In this document: in pieces, positions 44,648-53,613 of the stretch
Layout of the letters: each line of letters begins with the position of its first letter
Numbering within the stretch: the stretch's first letter is position 1
DNA from: Planotetraspora silvatica
Lineage (GTDB): Bacteria > Actinomycetota > Actinomycetes > Streptosporangiales > Streptosporangiaceae
Assembly (NCBI RefSeq): GCF_016863315.1
Contig: NZ_BOOQ01000045.1
Location: forward strand, 62,001-126,000
DNA: 64,000 nucleotides
Direction: 5' to 3'
The notes under the pieces: generated by a model
What the model was told of the DNA's origin: nothing
Database searches by the model: none
What the model saw: the letters and a program-made list of their open reading frames with translations, nothing else
Made by a program: the position numbers and the translations under genes

Positions 44648-45922
44648 ATGAGCGTGGCGCCGGAGCTCGACCTGTCGCGGATTCCGTTCTGGGCGCTGCC
44701 TCGAGCCGAACGGCTGGAGGCCTTCCGACGCCTGCGCGAGCTGGACCGGCCGGTCTTCCTGACCGAGAGCAAGATCCCCTTCATTCCGCAGGGGGCCGGT
44801 TACTACGCGCTCGTACGGCACGCGGACGTGACCGAGGCCAGTAGGAACGCCGGGATCTTCAGCAGTGAGCCGACGTCCAACAGCATTCCGGACATGCCGC
44901 GCTGGCTGGCGGTCTACTTCGGCTCGATGATCAACATGGATGACCCCCGGCATGCGAGGCTCAGGCGAATCGTGTCCCGGGCCTTCACGCCGCGCGTCCT
45001 CGCCAAGATGGAGGAGGATCTCCAGCGGGCCGCGGAGGAGATCGTCGGCAGGGCGGTGAAGGAAGGGGCCGGTGACTTCGTTCCGCAGATCGCCGCACGG
45101 CTTCCCGTACAAGTTATCTGCGACATGATCGGCATTCCGGCGAAATTTCATGACATGGTGCTCAGCCGTACCAACACGATCCTGGCCAACGCGGACTCGG
45201 AGTATTCAGGATTCGGCGCGGACTCCGCACGCCCTGACGAGGTCGCCGGCCGCTGGACGACGGCCCGCGGCCTGATCAAACTGCTGCGGGCGGGCCATGA
45301 GCTCAGCTCGCTGGCGCAGCGGCTCGGGCGCGAACGCCGCCGCAACCCCACCGGCGACCTGACCAGCCTGCTTGTCAACGGCGAGGAGCGGCTCACCACC
45401 CAGGAACTCGGCTCGTTCTTCATCCTGCTCGTGGTCGCCGGCAGCGAGACGACGCGTAATGCGATCAGCCACGGCCTCAAGGCGCTCACCGACAATCCCG
45501 AGCAGCGCGCGCTGCTGACCGACGACTTCGAGGGGCACGTCGCGGGCGCGGTCGAGGAGATCATCCGCTATTCGACCCCTGTCATCCAGTTCCGCCGGAC
45601 GCTCACCTGTGATCACGTCATGAACGGCATGGAGTACAAAAAGGGCGACAAGGTCCTGCTGTTCTACAACTCGGCCAACAGGGACGAGAGCGTGTTCAGG
45701 GATCCGGATGCCTTCGACATCACGCGCACGCCGAACCCGCATGTCGGCTTCGGCGGCCCAGGTCCGCACTACTGCCTCGGCGCTCACCTGGCCAGGCGGG
45801 AGATCACCGTGATGTTCCGCGAACTGTTCACCCGGATGCCCGAGATCCGTGCCGAAGGCGAGCCGTCCTACCTGCTCTCCAACTTCATCAACGGGATCAA
45901 GCACCTGCGCTACCGCTTCTGA
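44648..45922 (+). CDS. Cytochrome P450 (steroid/lipid-type)
   Basis: A 424-residue soluble P450. The I-helix oxygen motif AGSETT is at 264-269, ExxR at 304-307, and the heme loop FGGPGPHYCLGAHLARR has thiolate Cys 376. The motifs MDDPRHARLRRIVSRAFTPR and FFILLVVAGSETTRN, and the loop GFGGPGPHYCLG, resemble the actinobacterial CYP125/CYP142/CYP124 group that oxidises sterol side chains and methyl-branched lipids. It is a close paralogue of the next P450 (same length). It is bracketed by two inverted 53-bp repeat arrays. Redox partners are not in the window. Confidence 0.92.
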   Translation: MSVAPELDLSRIPFWALPRAERLEAFRRLRELDRPVFLTESKIPFIPQGAGYYALVRHADVTEASRNAGIFSSEPTSNSIPDMPRWLAVYFGSMINMDDPRHARLRRIVSRAFTPRVLAKMEEDLQRAAEEIVGRAVKEGAGDFVPQIAARLPVQVICDMIGIPAKFHDMVLSRTNTILANADSEYSGFGADSARPDEVAGRWTTARGLIKLLRAGHELSSLAQRLGRERRRNPTGDLTSLLVNGEERLTTQELGSFFILLVVAGSETTRNAISHGLKALTDNPEQRALLTDDFEGHVAGAVEEIIRYSTPVIQFRRTLTCDHVMNGMEYKKGDKVLLFYNSANRDESVFRDPDAFDITRTPNPHVGFGGPGPHYCLGAHLARREITVMFRELFTRMPEIRAEGEPSYLLSNFINGIKHLRYRF

Positions 45923-45923
45923 C

Positions 45924-46146
45924 TGCATGATCGCGTACGGCTCTCGCGCAGGTCGGGGATGCCGTCGCCGAATCTGCGCATGATCACGAACCGTGTCCGG
46001 GCAGGTGAGTGCGGTTGTCGCAGAGCCTGTGCATGATCACGGGTTGTGTTTGCGCACGTCACGCCGGCTGTCTGCGAAGGCGTGCATGATCGCGCCCGGG
46101 GTTTGCGCGGGTCGGCGGCCTGATCACCGAATGTGTGCATGATCAC
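45924..46146 (-). repeat. 53-bp tandem repeat array, inverted orientation: four units and closing box
   Basis: Read on the minus strand, boxes begin at 46146, 46093, 46040, 45987 and 45934, again exactly 53 bp apart. Two boxes are GCGATCATGC instead of GTGATCATGC. It is the mirror image of the 44376 array and starts 2 bp after the stop codon of the first P450. The unit 45987-45935 is nearest the consensus, with box, AGATTCGGCGACGGC and GACCTGCGCGAG in order. The 46147-46216 gap beyond it shows only a C-rich flank. Confidence 0.95.
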
Positions 46147-46216
46147 GCGGGGGAGGGGTGGGGGGTGGATATCTTTCTTGTAGATCGCCGGAGTTGGGGT
46201 GGTCTATGGCAGGATG

Positions 46217-46237
46217 AAACAGAATCTGATTCTGTTT
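46217..46237. promoter_or_regulatory. Perfect 21-bp palindrome upstream of the second P450 gene
   Basis: Arm AAACAGAATC, centre T, arm GATTCTGTTT. It ends 25 bp before the GTG start at 46263. It is A+T-rich against a G+C-rich background, as expected for a strong repressor operator, and differs from the palindrome of the first P450. Confidence 0.75.
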
Positions 46238-46262
46238 GAATACCACCAGAAGGGGACCGGCC

Positions 46263-47537
46263 GTGACGACCCAGCCAGTGGAGAGTTCTCCCATCAAATC
46301 GGCCGCGGACATCGACCTGTCCGATCACGCCTTCTGGTTGCGCCCGGCCGACGAGAGGGAGCACGCCTTCCGCCTGCTCCGCGATCTGGACAAGCCGGCT
46401 TTCTTCGCCGAGCCCGACGTCCCCTACATCGCGGAGAAGGGTCTCGGCTACCACGCGCTCGTCCGGCACGCCGACATCCTCGAGGCGAGCCGGACCCCTG
46501 AGATCTTCGCCTCGGGACTGGGCGGGGCCACCAGCATCATCGACATGCCGGCGGAGTTCACCGAATACTTCGGCTCGATGATCAGCATGGACGACCCTCG
46601 CCACGCCCGCCTGCGGCGCATCGTCTCCCGTGCGTTCACCCCCAAGATGATCAAGCAGTTCGAGGACGATGTGGAGGTCGCCGCCGGCCAGATCGTCGAC
46701 GAGCTTCTGGAGACCGGCTCGGGTTGCGACTTCGTCACCGAGGTCGCCGCGAGACTGCCCCTGAAGATCATCTGCGACATGATGGGGATCCCCGAGAGCG
46801 ACTACCGCTTCGTCTTCGACCGATCGAACATCATTCTGGGCGCGTCCGATCCCGAATACGTCTCCGACGCCGAATCCATCGGCACCGCGCTGCTCACCGC
46901 CGGCATGGAGCTTCAGGAGCTCGTGCAGAGGCTCGCTGCCGACAGGGTCGAAACCCCCACGAACGACCTGACGTCCTCGCTGGTCAACGCCAACCTCGAC
47001 GGTGAGAGGCTTACCGCTCAGGAGCTGGGCTCGTTCTTCATCCTGCTCGTCGTCGCCGGCAACGAGACCACCCGGAACGCCATCTCGTACGGCATGCGCC
47101 TGCTGACGCTCAACCCCGACCAGAAGCGGTCGTGGCTCGAGGACATCGACGGCCGGGCGCCCGGCGCCGTGGAGGAGATCGTACGGCTGGCCTCGCCGGT
47201 CAACTACATGCGGCGCAAGGTGACCCGGGACCACGAGATGAACGGCAACCTCTACCGCGAGGGCGAGAAGGTCGTCCTGTACTACTGGTCGGCCAACCGG
47301 GACGAGAGCGTCTTCGACGACTCGCTCCGGTTCGACATCGCCCGCAACCCCAACCCGCATGTCGGCTTCGGCGGTCCGGGCCCGCACTTCTGCCTCGGCG
47401 CCCACCTGGCCAGGCGGGAGATCACCGTGATGTTCCGCGAACTGCTCCGGCGGGTGCCTCAGATCGAGGCGGGGGAGCCCGAGCGCCTGTTCTCCAGCTT
47501 CATCAACGGCACCAAGCACATGGAGTGCACCTTCTGA
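46263..47537 (+). CDS. Cytochrome P450 (steroid/lipid-type), paralogue of the upstream P450
   Basis: A 424-residue P450 with AGNETT at 265-270, the ExxR motif in VEEIVR, and the heme loop FGGPGPHFCLGAHLARR with Cys 377. Long identical runs with the first P450 (HVGFGGPGPH, GAHLARREITVMFREL, QELGSFFILLVVAG, SMDDPRHARLRRIVSRAFTP) show a tandem duplication followed by divergence. GTG 46263 is used because GAAGGGGACC precedes it. It probably hydroxylates a sterol-like or branched-chain lipid, in line with the racemase and methyl-fatty-acid genes nearby. Confidence 0.92.
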   Translation: MTTQPVESSPIKSAADIDLSDHAFWLRPADEREHAFRLLRDLDKPAFFAEPDVPYIAEKGLGYHALVRHADILEASRTPEIFASGLGGATSIIDMPAEFTEYFGSMISMDDPRHARLRRIVSRAFTPKMIKQFEDDVEVAAGQIVDELLETGSGCDFVTEVAARLPLKIICDMMGIPESDYRFVFDRSNIILGASDPEYVSDAESIGTALLTAGMELQELVQRLAADRVETPTNDLTSSLVNANLDGERLTAQELGSFFILLVVAGNETTRNAISYGMRLLTLNPDQKRSWLEDIDGRAPGAVEEIVRLASPVNYMRRKVTRDHEMNGNLYREGEKVVLYYWSANRDESVFDDSLRFDIARNPNPHVGFGGPGPHFCLGAHLARREITVMFRELLRRVPQIEAGEPERLFSSFINGTKHMECTF

Positions 47538-47609
47538 CACCCTCGGGATCGGGCCCCGCTCGCCCAAGGTCGCCGGAGCGCAGCGTTGAGCGCAACCTCC
47601 AAGCCCGGC

Positions 47610-49493
47610 CTAGCTCGCCTTGAGCTTGCGCGTCGACTTGAAGACCGAGTTGATGTCGGGAAGCAGGTCGTCCTTGAGTTCGGGCACCGCCACGTAGACG
47701 ATCGCCGGCAGGTCTTCGCCGGTGTTGAGCGCCGCCACGGCGACCGTCGTGTTCTCGTGGTCGGCCGTGACCTTGTAGGTGACGAGCATGCCGGTGATGC
47801 CGTTGTGCGAGTAGCGCTGCTGAGCGACCTTCGTGGCCGTGTTGCCCTTGGGGAAGAGCGTCTGCCGCGCGGTGGTCATCACGGCGGCGACCACAGGGGA
47901 GAGCTTGCTCGGGGTGGTGTACTTCGCGGACAGCGACTGCGGCAGCGGGCCCGACATCACCTGGGCGAACTCAGGCTTGCCGCGCGTCGTCATCCCGGCG
48001 GGCACGTACTGACGCGTCGAGAATCCGTATTTCGTGCGGACGGAGGCCGCGTTGGCGTCGAGCTTCCACGGGCCGCGGAGTCGCGGCAGTGAGAGGGCCG
48101 CGTCCGCGTCGGGCACCGTGCCCTTCACGGGAGACGGCGTGCCCTTGTAGGCCGCCAGGGCCGGGAACAGCACCACCGGCTTGGCCGCGGACGACGGGGT
48201 CGGATCCGCGGGCGGCGCGGAACTCTTCTCAGTGTCGCCGGAGCTGAGCGGCCCCGCGACGAAGGCCCACACCAGGGCGCCGATGAGCGCCACGATCACC
48301 GTGGCCACCAGCGCGAAGATCCAGACGGGACGGCCGCGCTCGTCGTCGTAGTCGTCCATCGTCTGAGAGCTGTCCCCGAAGACGGTGTCCCACAACTCCT
48401 GCTGCCGATGTGCCGGAGGGGTCTTGGGTCCGCTGATCTGTCCTGCCGTCACGAACGGCTTGTACGGATCCTCGCCTCTGGGACCGGCGGGGGAAGCCTG
48501 CTGGGCGACGTCGGCGGGCGGTCCGGGCCAAGGAGGGCTCGTCTGCGGGCTCGCCTGGGTGGGCGCGGCGCCCCAGGCCGTATCGGAGCCTCCCGCTCCG
48601 TTCGCGGGCCAGGCCGTGTCCGAACCTCCGGCCCCGGACGCGCCCCAGGAGGGATCAGCGGGCGAGGAGGGCGCGGGAGTCGACCACGCCGGCGTGGCGG
48701 GCGCAGGCGCGGACGGTGCGGATACGGAGGCGGGAGCGGGCCATGACGCGGTGTCGCCCTGACCCGGCTGGGACCACGAGCCGGTGTCGCCTTGGCTTGG
48801 TTGGGACCACGAGCCGGTGTCTCCCTGGCCTGGCTGGGACCAGGCGGGCTCTGAGGGCTCCGACGGCGCCGGACCGGGCCGGAGGGAGTCGAAGGGCCCC
48901 GGGGGCGTGGCGCGGGCGGCCTCGAAAGGCCCGGTGGAGGCGGGCCTGGGTTCGAAGGAGTTGGACGGCGACCACGCGATGTCCGAGGGTTCCGTGCCGG
49001 GCACGGGGGTGGTGACCGGGGTGAACGGCGAGCGTACTTCGGCGTTCATCTGCTGCGACGACCACGCGGTGTCGGTGCCGCCGGACCCGGCCCAGCGCGA
49101 TTCGGGGGTGTCCGACGGGCCCCAGCCGGGCGTGGGCGCCGGGGAGGAATGCCGGGGGAAGGAGGCGTCAGGCGCGGCGGGAATGGGGGGCATCGCCGCG
49201 GTCGCAGGGCCGTTCTCACCGAACGGAGGCACGGGGTCGGTGAACGAGGGGGAGGTGCCGGGTACCTCTGGCCACGCCGGTGGAATCTCCGGCCAGGCGT
49301 TCGACCGGTGTGGCTCATTGCGGTCCGAGGGCACGCTACCTCCCGAATTCATGCCCGGATTGGGGGTGCCTGGCATGTTCTCATGCGCCGTGGGGGGTGC
49401 CGCAGCGAAACTGGAGAATGCCCCACGAAACTGCTCCCCCGTGGGATCGGTTGGCGGATCCTGCATGGGCAGGTCCGGGAATGGGTCAGCCAC
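47610..49493 (-). CDS. Large proline-rich single-pass membrane protein
   Basis: A 627-residue protein. A Pro/Ser/Gly/Trp-rich cytoplasmic region (1-388) precedes one membrane helix (about 389-413, VWIFALVATVIVALIGALVW). An extracellular domain of about 210 residues shares its C-terminal pattern with the protein at 25143-26048. Within the first part, three near-identical 11-residue repeats of the type WSQPGQGDTGS lie at 218-250. The low-complexity region may bind signalling or cell-wall proteins, as in other actinobacterial proline-rich membrane proteins. No enzyme motif. It is divergent from leuS. Confidence 0.75.
   Translation of the reverse strand: MADPFPDLPMQDPPTDPTGEQFRGAFSSFAAAPPTAHENMPGTPNPGMNSGGSVPSDRNEPHRSNAWPEIPPAWPEVPGTSPSFTDPVPPFGENGPATAAMPPIPAAPDASFPRHSSPAPTPGWGPSDTPESRWAGSGGTDTAWSSQQMNAEVRSPFTPVTTPVPGTEPSDIAWSPSNSFEPRPASTGPFEAARATPPGPFDSLRPGPAPSEPSEPAWSQPGQGDTGSWSQPSQGDTGSWSQPGQGDTASWPAPASVSAPSAPAPATPAWSTPAPSSPADPSWGASGAGGSDTAWPANGAGGSDTAWGAAPTQASPQTSPPWPGPPADVAQQASPAGPRGEDPYKPFVTAGQISGPKTPPAHRQQELWDTVFGDSSQTMDDYDDERGRPVWIFALVATVIVALIGALVWAFVAGPLSSGDTEKSSAPPADPTPSSAAKPVVLFPALAAYKGTPSPVKGTVPDADAALSLPRLRGPWKLDANAASVRTKYGFSTRQYVPAGMTTRGKPEFAQVMSGPLPQSLSAKYTTPSKLSPVVAAVMTTARQTLFPKGNTATKVAQQRYSHNGITGMLVTYKVTADHENTTVAVAALNTGEDLPAIVYVAVPELKDDLLPDINSVFKSTRKLKAS
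48744..48842 (-). repeat. 33-bp coding tandem repeat x3
   Basis: Three successive copies encode WSQPGQGDTGS, WSQPSQGDTGS and WSQPGQGDTAS in the proline-rich membrane protein. Near-identity at DNA level suggests recent expansion. Confidence 0.85.
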
Positions 49494-49772
49494 AGCGAAG
49501 ACAGTAGACTAAAGGGACATAAGAGGTCACTACGGATCTGTCTCCATCAGGCATCGTGGGTTGACTGACACCGTCAGCTCCCGAATATCCGTCGGCGACC
49601 GCCTTGTCGTCTGCGCTACGCTGGACTCGCGTGTCGCGACCCTGCTTATCAGGCAGCTGTTCCGATAGTCGGCACGATATGCGGAAACGCAGGCTGCCCC
49701 TCGTGTGGAGCGGGGGGCTCCGTCATGAGCAGGCGTCTTCATCAGTGATCAGCCGCCTGGCGAGGAGTGGAA

Positions 49773-52235
49773 GTGGACGAGCCGGTGTACGACCCGCGGG
49801 CGCTGCAGGCCAAGTGGCTGCCCCGGTGGGAGGAGCTGAAGCCCTTCGCCGCGGTGGAGGACGCCGCCGACACCAGGCCGCGCAAATACATGCTCGACAT
49901 GTTCCCCTACCCGTCGGGCGACCTGCACATGGGTCACGGCGAGGTGTTCGCCATCGGCGACGTGATCGCGCGCTTCTGGATGCAGAAGGGTTATAACGTC
50001 CTGCACCCCATCGGGTGGGACTCCTTCGGGTTGCCGGCGGAGAACGCGGCGATCAAGCGGAACGCGCATCCGGCCGAGTGGACCTACGCGAACATCGAGA
50101 CCCAGGCCAACTCCTTCAAGCGTTACGGGATCTCCTTCGACTGGTCACGCCGTCTGCACACCAGCGACCCGGAGTACTACCGCTGGAACCAGTGGCTGTT
50201 CAACCGCTTCTTCGAGCGTGGGCTGGCCTACCGCAAGGGAGGCCTGGTCAACTGGTGTCCCGTTGACCAGACCGTCCTGGCCAACGAGCAGGTCGTCGCC
50301 GGCAGGTGCGAGCGTTGCGGCTCCGAGGTGGTCCGCCGCGAGCTGACGCAGTGGTACTTCAAGATCACCGATTACGCCGATCGGCTGCTCGACGACATGC
50401 AGCAGCTGGAGGGCGGCTGGCCTGAGCGCGTGCTGACCATGCAGCGCAACTGGATCGGCCGATCCACGGGCGCCGACGTCCATTTCCGGATCGAGGGCCG
50501 CGACGAGCCCGTCACCGTCTACACCACGCGCCCCGACACGCTGTACGGTGCGACGTTCTTCGTGGTCGCCGCGGACGCTCCGCTGGCCGAGGAGATCGTC
50601 GCCCCCGACCGTCGTGAGGCGCTGGCCGTCTACAGGGCCGAGGTCGCCAAGCTCTCCGACATCGAGCGGCTGTCCACCGACAAGGAGAAGACCGGCGTCT
50701 TCCTGGGGACGTACGCGATCAACCCGGTCAACGGCGAACGCATCCCGGTCTGGGCGGCCGACTACGTGCTGTCCGACTACGGCCACGGCGCGATCATGGC
50801 CGTCCCCGCGCACGACCAGCGTGACCTCGACTTCGCGGTGAAATTCGGCCTGCCGGTCAAGGTCGTGGTCCACACCGGCATGGCCGACCCGGGCGAGACC
50901 GGCATCGCGACCCCGGGAGAGGGCACCCTGGTCAACTCGGGGCCGCTCGACGGCCTGTCCAAGGTCGAGGCCATCGAGCGGATCATCGAGATCCTGGCCG
51001 AGCGTGACACCGGCAGGGCGACGGTCAACTTCCGGCTGCGCGACTGGCTGCTGTCCCGCCAGCGCTTCTGGGGCACGCCGATCCCGATCATCCACTGCCC
51101 CGACTGCGGCGAGGTCCCGGTCCCCGACGAGCAACTGCCCGTCGTATTGCCCGACGTGCGCGGCGCCGACCTCAAGCCCAAGGGCGTCTCGCCGTTGGCC
51201 GCCGCCACCGACTGGGTCAACGTCGAGTGCCCCAAGTGCGGCGGTCCGGCCCAGCGTGACACCGACACCATGGACACGTTCGTCGACTCGTCGTGGTATT
51301 TCCTGCGGTACGTCGACCCCCACTACGAGGACGGGCCGTTCGACGTCGAGAAGGTCCGCAAGTGGGGCCCGATCGACCAGTACGTCGGCGGCGTGGAGCA
51401 CGCGGTCCTGCACCTGCTCTACTCGCGGTTCTTCACCAAGGTGCTGCACGACATGGGGATGGTCGACTTCACCGAGCCGTTCCTGCGTCAGCTCAACCAG
51501 GGGCAGGTCATCAACCGGGGCAAGGCGATGTCCAAGACGCTCGGCAACGGCGTCGACCTGGGCCAGCAGATCGACGCCTTCGGCGTGGACGCGGTTCGGC
51601 TCACGATGTTGTTCGCCGGACCGCCCGAGGACGACATCGACTGGGCCGACGTCTCCCCGGCCGCGTCGCAGAAGTTCCTGGCCCGCGCGTTCCGCGTGAT
51701 GGTCGAGGCCGGCGAGGCCTCCGCCGCCGGGGCCGACTTCTCGGCCGGTGACGTGGAGCTGCGCAAGGTCACCCACCGGACCATCGACGAGGTCACCAAG
51801 CTCGTCGAGAGCTTCCGCTTCAACGTGGCGATCGCCCGCACGATGGAGCTGACCTCGGCCGCACGCAAGGCCATCGACTCGGGCCCCGGCGCCGCCGACC
51901 CCGCGGTGCGGGAAGCCGCCGAGGCGATCGCCGTGATGCTCTCGCTGGTCACACCGTACGTCGCGGAAGAGGGCTGGGAGAGGCTCGGGCACGGGCCTTC
52001 GGTCGTGCACGCGGGCTGGCCGGTCGCCGACGCGGCGCTGCTGGTGCAGGAGTCGGTCACGGCCGTCGTCCAGGTGGCGGGCAAGGTGCGCGACCGCCTG
52101 GAGGTCTCGCCGGAGATCTCCGAGGACGACCTGCGGGAGCTCGCCCTGGCCTCGGACAAGGTCCAGGCGTACCTGGATGGCGCGCCGCGCAAGGTGATCG
52201 TGCGTGCGCCGAAGCTGGTCAACATCGTTCCCTGA
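49773..52235 (+). CDS. leuS: Leucyl-tRNA synthetase
   Basis: An 820-residue class I synthetase. The HIGH motif appears as HMGH at about 52-55 ([18 protein letters not shown]) and KMSKS appears as [10 protein letters not shown]. The CP1 editing domain has [12 protein letters not shown] and the catalytic-site region includes [18 protein letters not shown]. It charges tRNA-Leu. GTG 49773 is chosen because GAGGAG ends 5 nt before it; a GTG at 49767 would be too close. Length and ends are normal for the bacterial form. The 49494-49766 leader contains a possible TTGACT/AATATC promoter (49561-49589). I see no T-box or Leu-rich leader peptide. Confidence 0.97.
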   Translation: MDEPVYDPRALQAKWLPRWEELKPFAAVEDAADTRPRKYMLDMFPYPSGDLHMGHGEVFAIGDVIARFWMQKGYNVLHPIGWDSFGLPAENAAIKRNAHPAEWTYANIETQANSFKRYGISFDWSRRLHTSDPEYYRWNQWLFNRFFERGLAYRKGGLVNWCPVDQTVLANEQVVAGRCERCGSEVVRRELTQWYFKITDYADRLLDDMQQLEGGWPERVLTMQRNWIGRSTGADVHFRIEGRDEPVTVYTTRPDTLYGATFFVVAADAPLAEEIVAPDRREALAVYRAEVAKLSDIERLSTDKEKTGVFLGTYAINPVNGERIPVWAADYVLSDYGHGAIMAVPAHDQRDLDFAVKFGLPVKVVVHTGMADPGETGIATPGEGTLVNSGPLDGLSKVEAIERIIEILAERDTGRATVNFRLRDWLLSRQRFWGTPIPIIHCPDCGEVPVPDEQLPVVLPDVRGADLKPKGVSPLAAATDWVNVECPKCGGPAQRDTDTMDTFVDSSWYFLRYVDPHYEDGPFDVEKVRKWGPIDQYVGGVEHAVLHLLYSRFFTKVLHDMGMVDFTEPFLRQLNQGQVINRGKAMSKTLGNGVDLGQQIDAFGVDAVRLTMLFAGPPEDDIDWADVSPAASQKFLARAFRVMVEAGEASAAGADFSAGDVELRKVTHRTIDEVTKLVESFRFNVAIARTMELTSAARKAIDSGPGAADPAVREAAEAIAVMLSLVTPYVAEEGWERLGHGPSVVHAGWPVADAALLVQESVTAVVQVAGKVRDRLEVSPEISEDDLRELALASDKVQAYLDGAPRKVIVRAPKLVNIVP

Positions 52236-52249
52236 CACTCGGGCTACGG

Positions 52250-52400
52250 GACGGCCGTCGACGCTCGCCGTATCGGCGATGAGAGCGTTGACGGCCGCCG
52301 TATCAGCGGGCACAGCGTCGACGGGCCGCCGGGCACAGCGTCGACGCCCGCCCCATCAGCGGGCGCGCCGGGCAGAGCATTGACGGCCGCCGCCGGACAC
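52250..52400. repeat. Degenerate tandem repeats between leuS and the aminotransferase gene
   Basis: The motif AGCGTYGACGGCCGCC, often followed by GTATCAGCGGGCAC, recurs about four times with variable spacing. The convergent genes end on either side. Decayed tandem repeat or nested weak hairpins; no period as strict as in the 53-bp arrays. Confidence 0.6.
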
Positions 52401-52423
52401 GATGGCGCCCGGCGGCGGAGTGG

Positions 52424-53524
52424 TCAGAGCGCCCGCGCGATGCGGGCCAGCATCTCCTCGAGGATGGGACCCGAGGTGGCGAAGTTGAGGCGGGCCTGTG
52501 TGTCGGCGCCGCCGTACATCGGACCGGGGTTGAGCCGCACCTGTGCCTCCCGTTCGACGAACGCGGCGGCGTCCGTGATGCCGAAGTCCAGCCACGCGAG
52601 ATAGGTGGCCTCAGGGACCCGATAGCCGACCTGAGGTGTCAGCCGCTTGGCGACCAGCTCCCGGTTGCGGTCCAGGATCGCGAGCACCTCGCGCTGCCAT
52701 GCGTCACCGTGCCTCCAGGCCGCGATCGTGGCGTCGACGCCCAGCACGCTCGGCGAGCCGTAGATGTTCGGTGGCTCCGCGGCCAGCGCGTCACGCAAGG
52801 CCGAGGCCCCGAGATGGGCGACGGAGCATTGCAGGCCCCCCATGTTGAAGGCCTTGCTCGCCGATGTGAGCGTGACGGTGCGCGCCGGGAGGATCGTCGC
52901 GAAGGGGATGTGCACCGCCGGAGCGTAGACGAGCTCGGCGTGGATCTCGTCGGAGATCACCAGGGTGTCATGCCGCTCGGCGTATTCAGCGACCTCTGCC
53001 AGCTCCACGCGGGTGAACGAGCGGCCCGTCGGATTCTGGGGGTTGACCAGGAGGACCACGCGAGCGGGCTCGTCCGGCATCTCGAACCGGCCGTCGGGGC
53101 CGATCGGGATGGGCAGCAGCCGAAGGCCCATGGCCCGGAGCGTCTCGAAGAAGGGATCGTAGGCCGGCACGTGCATCGCCACGGCGTCTCCAGGCCGGGT
53201 GGTCAGCCGCAGCACCACCTGGAGCGCCTGGGCGATGTTCGTGAACGACCAGACCTGGCCGGGATCGAGCTGCCAGCGGTACCTGTCCGCCATGCGCTCG
53301 GCGAACGCCTCGGCGAGCGGAGGAATATGGGCGTCGTCCACCCACGTCGGGTAGCCCAGATCGGTCTTGACGCGCCTGACGACGGCCTCCCGCACCGCGT
53401 CAGGCACGGGGAAGTCCATGTCCGCGACCCAGGCCGGGATCACGCCGGGCGGAGTGGACGCCCACTTGATCCCGTCGCGGGTACGAGCGTCTTCAAGAGT
53501 GAGGGAGTCGAGATCGTTGAGCAC
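52424..53524 (-). CDS. MalY/PatB-family PLP aminotransferase or C-S lyase
   Basis: A 366-residue fold-type I PLP enzyme. It has WVADMDFPVPDAV, the cofactor contacts NPQNPTGRSFTRVELAEVAEYAERHDTLVISDEIHAEL, and the Schiff-base Lys in TSASKAFNMGGLQCS. MalY/PatB enzymes cleave cystathionine-type C-S bonds or transaminate. The opening LTLEDARTRDGIKWASTPPGVIPAWVADMDFP is typical. The substrate is unknown. It is convergent with leuS. Confidence 0.9.
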   Translation of the reverse strand: MLNDLDSLTLEDARTRDGIKWASTPPGVIPAWVADMDFPVPDAVREAVVRRVKTDLGYPTWVDDAHIPPLAEAFAERMADRYRWQLDPGQVWSFTNIAQALQVVLRLTTRPGDAVAMHVPAYDPFFETLRAMGLRLLPIPIGPDGRFEMPDEPARVVLLVNPQNPTGRSFTRVELAEVAEYAERHDTLVISDEIHAELVYAPAVHIPFATILPARTVTLTSASKAFNMGGLQCSVAHLGASALRDALAAEPPNIYGSPSVLGVDATIAAWRHGDAWQREVLAILDRNRELVAKRLTPQVGYRVPEATYLAWLDFGITDAAAFVEREAQVRLNPGPMYGGADTQARLNFATSGPILEEMLARIARAL

Positions 53525-53613
53525 GCTCTCACCCTATTTGCGCCAGTTCTGGCCGCAAGGGCGGACCCATCGCTCCGCGGTGCCGACCGACGCCGCGGAG
53601 CGCAGGTGCCTGT

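Noticed and set aside
44376-46146. CRISPR array
   Set aside because: Only about 10 bp are constant per 53-bp unit, the intervening 43 bp are related to each other rather than unique, and no cas gene is present.
44648-47537. Secondary-metabolite gene cluster around the two P450s
   Set aside because: No synthase, NRPS/PKS or terpene gene lies near; the neighbours are lipid-metabolism and housekeeping genes.
49494-49766. T-box or Leu-rich leader before leuS
   Set aside because: No T-box motif and no run of leucine codons; only a weak promoter-like pair is visible.
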